A DNA stretch of 18,109 nt from DUAL01 sp964452095. Its GTDB lineage: Bacteria > Bacteroidota > Bacteroidia > Flavobacteriales > BACL11. This document shows, piece by piece, positions 14,592 through 18,109 of the stretch. The notes beneath the pieces are model-generated. The model was not told the DNA's origin. It saw nothing but the letters and a program-made list of their open reading frames with translations, and made no database searches. Numbering within the stretch: the stretch's first letter is position 1; every line of letters starts with the position of its first letter. The translations under genes were made by a program, and so were the position numbers. Location of the stretch: assembly GCA_964452095.1 (NCBI GenBank), contig CAYVKX010000042.1, positions 1-18,109 on the forward strand, in the 5' to 3' direction.

Positions 14592-17096
14592 ATGAAACTT
14601 TTCAAGAAAATATTAAAAATTGTTCTACTTATTGTAGTGCTTTTAGCTCTGTTTGGTATTGGATTTACTTTTATTTATGGCGAAAAAATAGAAGAAATAG
14701 TACTTGCAAATATCCGTGAAAAATCGGAGGCAGAAATTTTAGTAAAAGAGGTAGATTTTTCTGTTTTTCAAACTTTTCCTTACGCTTCAGTAAAACTATC
14801 GGAGGTTTTTATAAAGGAAAAACAGCCAACTAAAAACGACACTCTATTATATGTAAAGGAGGGATTTTTGCAGTTTAATATCCTTAATTTGATTGATGGG
14901 AAACAGGAAATAAACAAAATAGTTTTATTAGATGCTAAGTTAAATATAAGGTACGATTTAGAGGGGAATCCTAATTTCAAAATTTTCAAACCTCAAAAAG
15001 AAAAGCAAAAAAAAGTAAGTATAGAGCAAGTATTTTTTAGTAATTCTGAAATTTTATATGCCCACCAGCAAAAAAACATTTCCATAAAAGTGCTTAGTCA
15101 TAAAGTTCTGCTTAGTTTTGAGAAAGAAAACTTTTCTAAGTTTTTGGTAAAAGGAGATTTAATGATGCAGGATTTGATGGTAAATAGTATCAATTATGCC
15201 CACAAAAAAGAAACGAAATTAGATGCTAATTTTGCTACTGTTGATAGTGTGTTTTACATCCAACCCTCTTCAGAAGTATTTATTGAAAATGTGCAAATTA
15301 ATTTGGATGGAACAATAAAAGGACCCAAAGTAGATTTAAATATTTCTGCAAAAAATCAGGATATAAAAAGGGTACTTACTCATCTGCCAGAAAAATTTAA
15401 AAGCATTTGCACTTCTTTTACGGCTGATGGAAATTTATCTTGCAGTGGAACAATAAAAGGAGAGATTTCGAAAACCTCTAATCCGCATTTTAATATGGAT
15501 TTTGAAGTAACAAATGGCACTTTTGATTTGAATAAAAATCCTTTTTTGCTTACGGGTGTTTCCTTAAATGGGAACATTGATAATGGGAAAAACAACAATT
15601 TTGAAAGCACCTTAATAAAGGTAGAAAATAGCAGTGGGAAAACAGCAAATGGAACGCTTGCTGGCTCCTTTGCAGTGAGTAATTTGAACAACAATTATCT
15701 TAGGACTAACATCACTTCCAATCTGGATTTAGCAGAGGTTAATCATCATTTTAAAGATAGTCCATTTTTTAATATGAAAGGTACGCTTATTGCTACTACA
15801 AAGTACAATGGGGCTTTGGATTTTTCAGGAAAAATGAAAGGAAATTTTTTAAGGGCAAAACACCAAAGTGAGCTAGTATTGAAAGGGGTGCAATTTCAAT
15901 ACAAAACCTTTCCTCTCATTTTTGAGATTTCTACGCTAAAAGGACAAATAGAAAACAATAAAATAATAGTAGAAAATAGCAAGTCCACCATTTCGGATAG
16001 CGACTTAGAATTTGATGGAACAATTATTGATTTTATTCCTTATTTACTATCGGCAGCTCCCAATATTATTGTGGCGGGGAATTTGCAATCGGTATATGTA
16101 AAATTTGATGAACTGATAACAATTAAAGATATTTCTGAGCAAAAAGGGGAGTCAGTTTCTACTATGCCCAATTGGATTGAGGTAGATTTGAGCACAAAAA
16201 TTGAGCAACTAAGTTATCAGTATTTTGTGACAAAAAATATAGATTCCAAAATAGAGTATAGCAACTACACTTTTAAGGCAAATGATTTAAAAATGAACAC
16301 TTTAAATGGAGTGATAACTGGAGATTTTAAATTTTATGAAAAGCCCTATCATCACTTAAAGTTGTTTGCTTCTGCTCATTTGGAAAAAATAAATATTCGA
16401 GATTTGTTTACTGGATTTGAGAATTTTGGGCAAGAATTTATTCAAGATAAACACATAAAGGGTGAGGGAACTGCCGATATTCAATTGCAATCCACTTGGA
16501 ATCCGGGCTTTGTATTTGACAAAAATAGTTTGCAATTAAATTCTCATCTTATCATTAATAAAGGAGAACTAATAGAATTTTCACCACTACTAAATTTATC
16601 TTCTTATGTGAGTGTTGAAGAGCTAAAAGATGTAAAATTTTCTACTTTGGAAAACAATATCAGAATAGAAAATAACATCATCAGAATTCCTTCTATGGAA
16701 ATAAAATCAACCGCATTAAGCGTATTTATTTCAGGTACGCATAGTTTTGAAAACGATATGGATTATCATATTCGCCTTTTGCTTTCAGAACTTATTTCCA
16801 AAAAATTTCGGAAGAAAAACACTAATATTAACAATGAATTTGGAGTGGTGGAAGATGATGGTTTGGGCTATACTACCGTTTATTTAAAAATGACAGGAAA
16901 TGTAGATAATCCGGATGTTTCTTTTGATAGGATAAAAATAAAAGAAAAAATTCAGAGCAAAGCAGCAGAAGAAAAACAGAAGCTAAAAGAAATAATAAAA
17001 GAGGATGTTTTCCAGCAAAAAACCGATAGCAGCAATACAAAGCAGGAAGAAGGTGCTGATATTATTTTGGAGTGGGAAGATGAAGAAAACAACTAA
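14592..17096 (+). CDS. AsmA-like family inner-membrane-anchored periplasmic protein
   Basis: An 834-residue protein with a basic start (MKLFKKILK) and one N-terminal membrane helix (about residues 8-28); the rest is predicted to be periplasmic beta-rich repeats. The N-terminal part (EKIEEIVLANIREKSEAEILVKEVDFS around 31-57, then FPYASVKLSEV) and the C-terminal part (about 667-785, with LNLSSYVSVEEL and a later GNVDNPDVSFD) are typical of the AsmA/AsmA_2 group, relatives of TamB and YdbH. These bridge-like proteins are tied to outer membrane assembly and to moving phospholipids between membranes. The C-terminus is a charged, coiled-coil-like tail rich in K, E and Q. A histidine kinase gene follows after only 3 nt, suggesting co-transcription. 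A possible -7 box (TGAGTTTG, 14543-14550) lies upstream, just past the preceding gene. Confidence 0.88.
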   Translation: MKLFKKILKIVLLIVVLLALFGIGFTFIYGEKIEEIVLANIREKSEAEILVKEVDFSVFQTFPYASVKLSEVFIKEKQPTKNDTLLYVKEGFLQFNILNLIDGKQEINKIVLLDAKLNIRYDLEGNPNFKIFKPQKEKQKKVSIEQVFFSNSEILYAHQQKNISIKVLSHKVLLSFEKENFSKFLVKGDLMMQDLMVNSINYAHKKETKLDANFATVDSVFYIQPSSEVFIENVQINLDGTIKGPKVDLNISAKNQDIKRVLTHLPEKFKSICTSFTADGNLSCSGTIKGEISKTSNPHFNMDFEVTNGTFDLNKNPFLLTGVSLNGNIDNGKNNNFESTLIKVENSSGKTANGTLAGSFAVSNLNNNYLRTNITSNLDLAEVNHHFKDSPFFNMKGTLIATTKYNGALDFSGKMKGNFLRAKHQSELVLKGVQFQYKTFPLIFEISTLKGQIENNKIIVENSKSTISDSDLEFDGTIIDFIPYLLSAAPNIIVAGNLQSVYVKFDELITIKDISEQKGESVSTMPNWIEVDLSTKIEQLSYQYFVTKNIDSKIEYSNYTFKANDLKMNTLNGVITGDFKFYEKPYHHLKLFASAHLEKINIRDLFTGFENFGQEFIQDKHIKGEGTADIQLQSTWNPGFVFDKNSLQLNSHLIINKGELIEFSPLLNLSSYVSVEELKDVKFSTLENNIRIENNIIRIPSMEIKSTALSVFISGTHSFENDMDYHIRLLLSELISKKFRKKNTNINNEFGVVEDDGLGYTTVYLKMTGNVDNPDVSFDRIKIKEKIQSKAAEEKQKLKEIIKEDVFQQKTDSSNTKQEEGADIILEWEDEENN

Positions 17097-17099
17097 AAA

Positions 17100-18109
17100 A
17101 TGAATATATATACACGCAAAAAAACTTGGAAATTTTGGCTTTTAATTTTTGCCATTGTTATTGGAATTTCTTCCCTTTTTGTCACTGATAGTTTGGTAGA
17201 ATCTCTTTCTTATGAAGAGAAAAAGAAGATAGAGATTTGGGCATATGCCACCAATCAAATGGTAAATATTTCTGATGACGGAAATTTTTCATTAGCTATA
17301 AAAGTAATGGAATCCAATGAAAATATCCCTATTATTTTGGCAGATGACAATGATAGTATTCTTAATTATAGAAACTTAAATTCTATTGGGGAAATAACGG
17401 ATGAATATTTGCAAAAGCAACTAAAAATAATGAAGGAGCAAAATGAACCAATTGAGATACAAGTTTTTGAAGACTACAAGCAACTTTTGTACTATAAAGA
17501 TTCTATTTTACTCACACGATTAAAGTATTATCCATTTTTTCAATTGGGGATAATTTCACTATTTATGTTTATTGCTTATTTGGCTTTTAGCTCTGCCAGA
17601 AAAGCCGAGCAAAACCAAGTGTGGGCAGGAATGGCAAAAGAAACGGCTCACCAAATTGGCACGCCACTTTCTTCTCTTATGGCTTGGGTAGAGCTCTTAA
17701 AATCGAAAGAAGAAACAAAAGATATGGTGTTGGAAATGGAAAAAGATGTAAAACGACTGGAAACCATAACCGATAGATTTTCAAAAATTGGCTCCAAACC
17801 AACTTTGGAAGATGAAGATATTGTTGGCTTGGTGGTAGATGCTACAAATTATTTGAAAGCACGATTACCGGAAAAAGTAATTTTCAAAATTTCGCATCAG
17901 CAAGAGGCGATAATTATCCCTGTAAGTAGGGTGCTGCTGAATTGGGTAATTGAAAATATTTGCAAAAATGCAGTAGATGCTATGAAGGGAGAGGGGCTTA
18001 TTCAAATTGAGATTCAAGAAGAGGTAAACAATGTAAAAATTCATATCATTGATTATGGAAAAGGGATTGAACCAAGCTTGATTGACTCTATTTTCAAGCC
18101 AGGAGTTAC
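17100..18109 (+). CDS. Sensor histidine kinase, 3' truncated by the window edge
   Basis: The reading frame opens at ATG 17100, 3 nt after the AsmA-like gene, and runs 336 codons to the window edge. The order is: membrane helix about 11-29, a small extracytoplasmic sensor region of roughly 115 residues, membrane helix about 145-165, a short linker with no HAMP domain, a HisKA domain with phosphoacceptor His184 in KETAHQIGTPLSSL, then a HATPase_c domain with the N-box (NWVIENICKNAVDAM, key Asn290) and the G1 box DYGKGI, ending at IFKPG. It is an inner membrane two-component sensor. In the H-box the residue after His is Gln rather than Glu/Asp. Ligand and partner are unknown; a response regulator may lie beyond the edge. 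Pairing with the AsmA-like gene suggests envelope sensing, which is inference. Confidence 0.92.
   Translation, partial: MNIYTRKKTWKFWLLIFAIVIGISSLFVTDSLVESLSYEEKKKIEIWAYATNQMVNISDDGNFSLAIKVMESNENIPIILADDNDSILNYRNLNSIGEITDEYLQKQLKIMKEQNEPIEIQVFEDYKQLLYYKDSILLTRLKYYPFFQLGIISLFMFIAYLAFSSARKAEQNQVWAGMAKETAHQIGTPLSSLMAWVELLKSKEETKDMVLEMEKDVKRLETITDRFSKIGSKPTLEDEDIVGLVVDATNYLKARLPEKVIFKISHQQEAIIIPVSRVLLNWVIENICKNAVDAMKGEGLIQIEIQEEVNNVKIHIIDYGKGIEPSLIDSIFKPGV

Noticed and set aside
1..18109. A hidden defence island, mobile element or CRISPR array
   Set aside because: Genes are almost edge to edge and belong to recognisable housekeeping, envelope or secretion families. I see no direct-repeat arrays, transposase or integrase motifs, or tRNA-flanked insertions.

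Overview
The window is AT-rich DNA from a member of the Bacteroidota, most likely a Flavobacteriales-type bacterium. The evidence is three upstream elements that match the phylum's TAnnTTTG -7 box exactly, type IX secretion (T9SS) C-terminal domains on exported proteins, a YebC with the Bacteroidota-style N-terminus, a methionyl-tRNA synthetase with KLSTS in place of KMSKS, and the paired families DUF6427/DUF6341. Nearly all the DNA is coding. I see no tRNA, rRNA, insertion sequence, phage gene or CRISPR array.

The left half (1-8877) is mostly on the minus strand. It opens with the 5' two-thirds or so of a B12-dependent (class II) ribonucleotide reductase that carries an in-frame TAA after codon 79. 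Next come purQ and a polytopic DUF6427 membrane protein in one unit. A 58-residue DUF6341-like membrane protein lies divergently on the plus strand, and its 3' end overlaps the 3' end of purD by 6 nt. A tight minus-strand unit follows; in transcription order it is LD-carboxypeptidase, lepA, yebC, a RimJ/RimL-like GNAT acetyltransferase and purD. The last three genes are overlapping or nearly touching.

The right half (8964-18109) is all plus strand: metG (short form, no C-terminal tRNA-binding domain), two exported proteins (an alpha/beta hydrolase with a compact C-terminal tail, and a haem c plus PHM-like copper monooxygenase with a standard T9SS domain), yraN starting with TTG directly after the preceding stop, an RsuA/RluB-type pseudouridine synthase homologue that has lost its catalytic Asp, an AsmA-like protein, and a sensor histidine kinase cut by the window edge.

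Functionally this is core metabolism (purine and deoxyribonucleotide synthesis), translation (MetG, LepA, YebC, the S4-domain protein) and cell-envelope functions (LD-carboxypeptidase, AsmA-like, histidine kinase, surface enzymes). I find no convincing novel multi-gene defence or mobile system. The observations most worth following are the interrupted reductase, the catalytically dead-looking pseudouridine synthase paralogue, the haem/copper surface oxygenase, and the uncharacterised DUF6427/DUF6341 membrane pair between purQ and purD.
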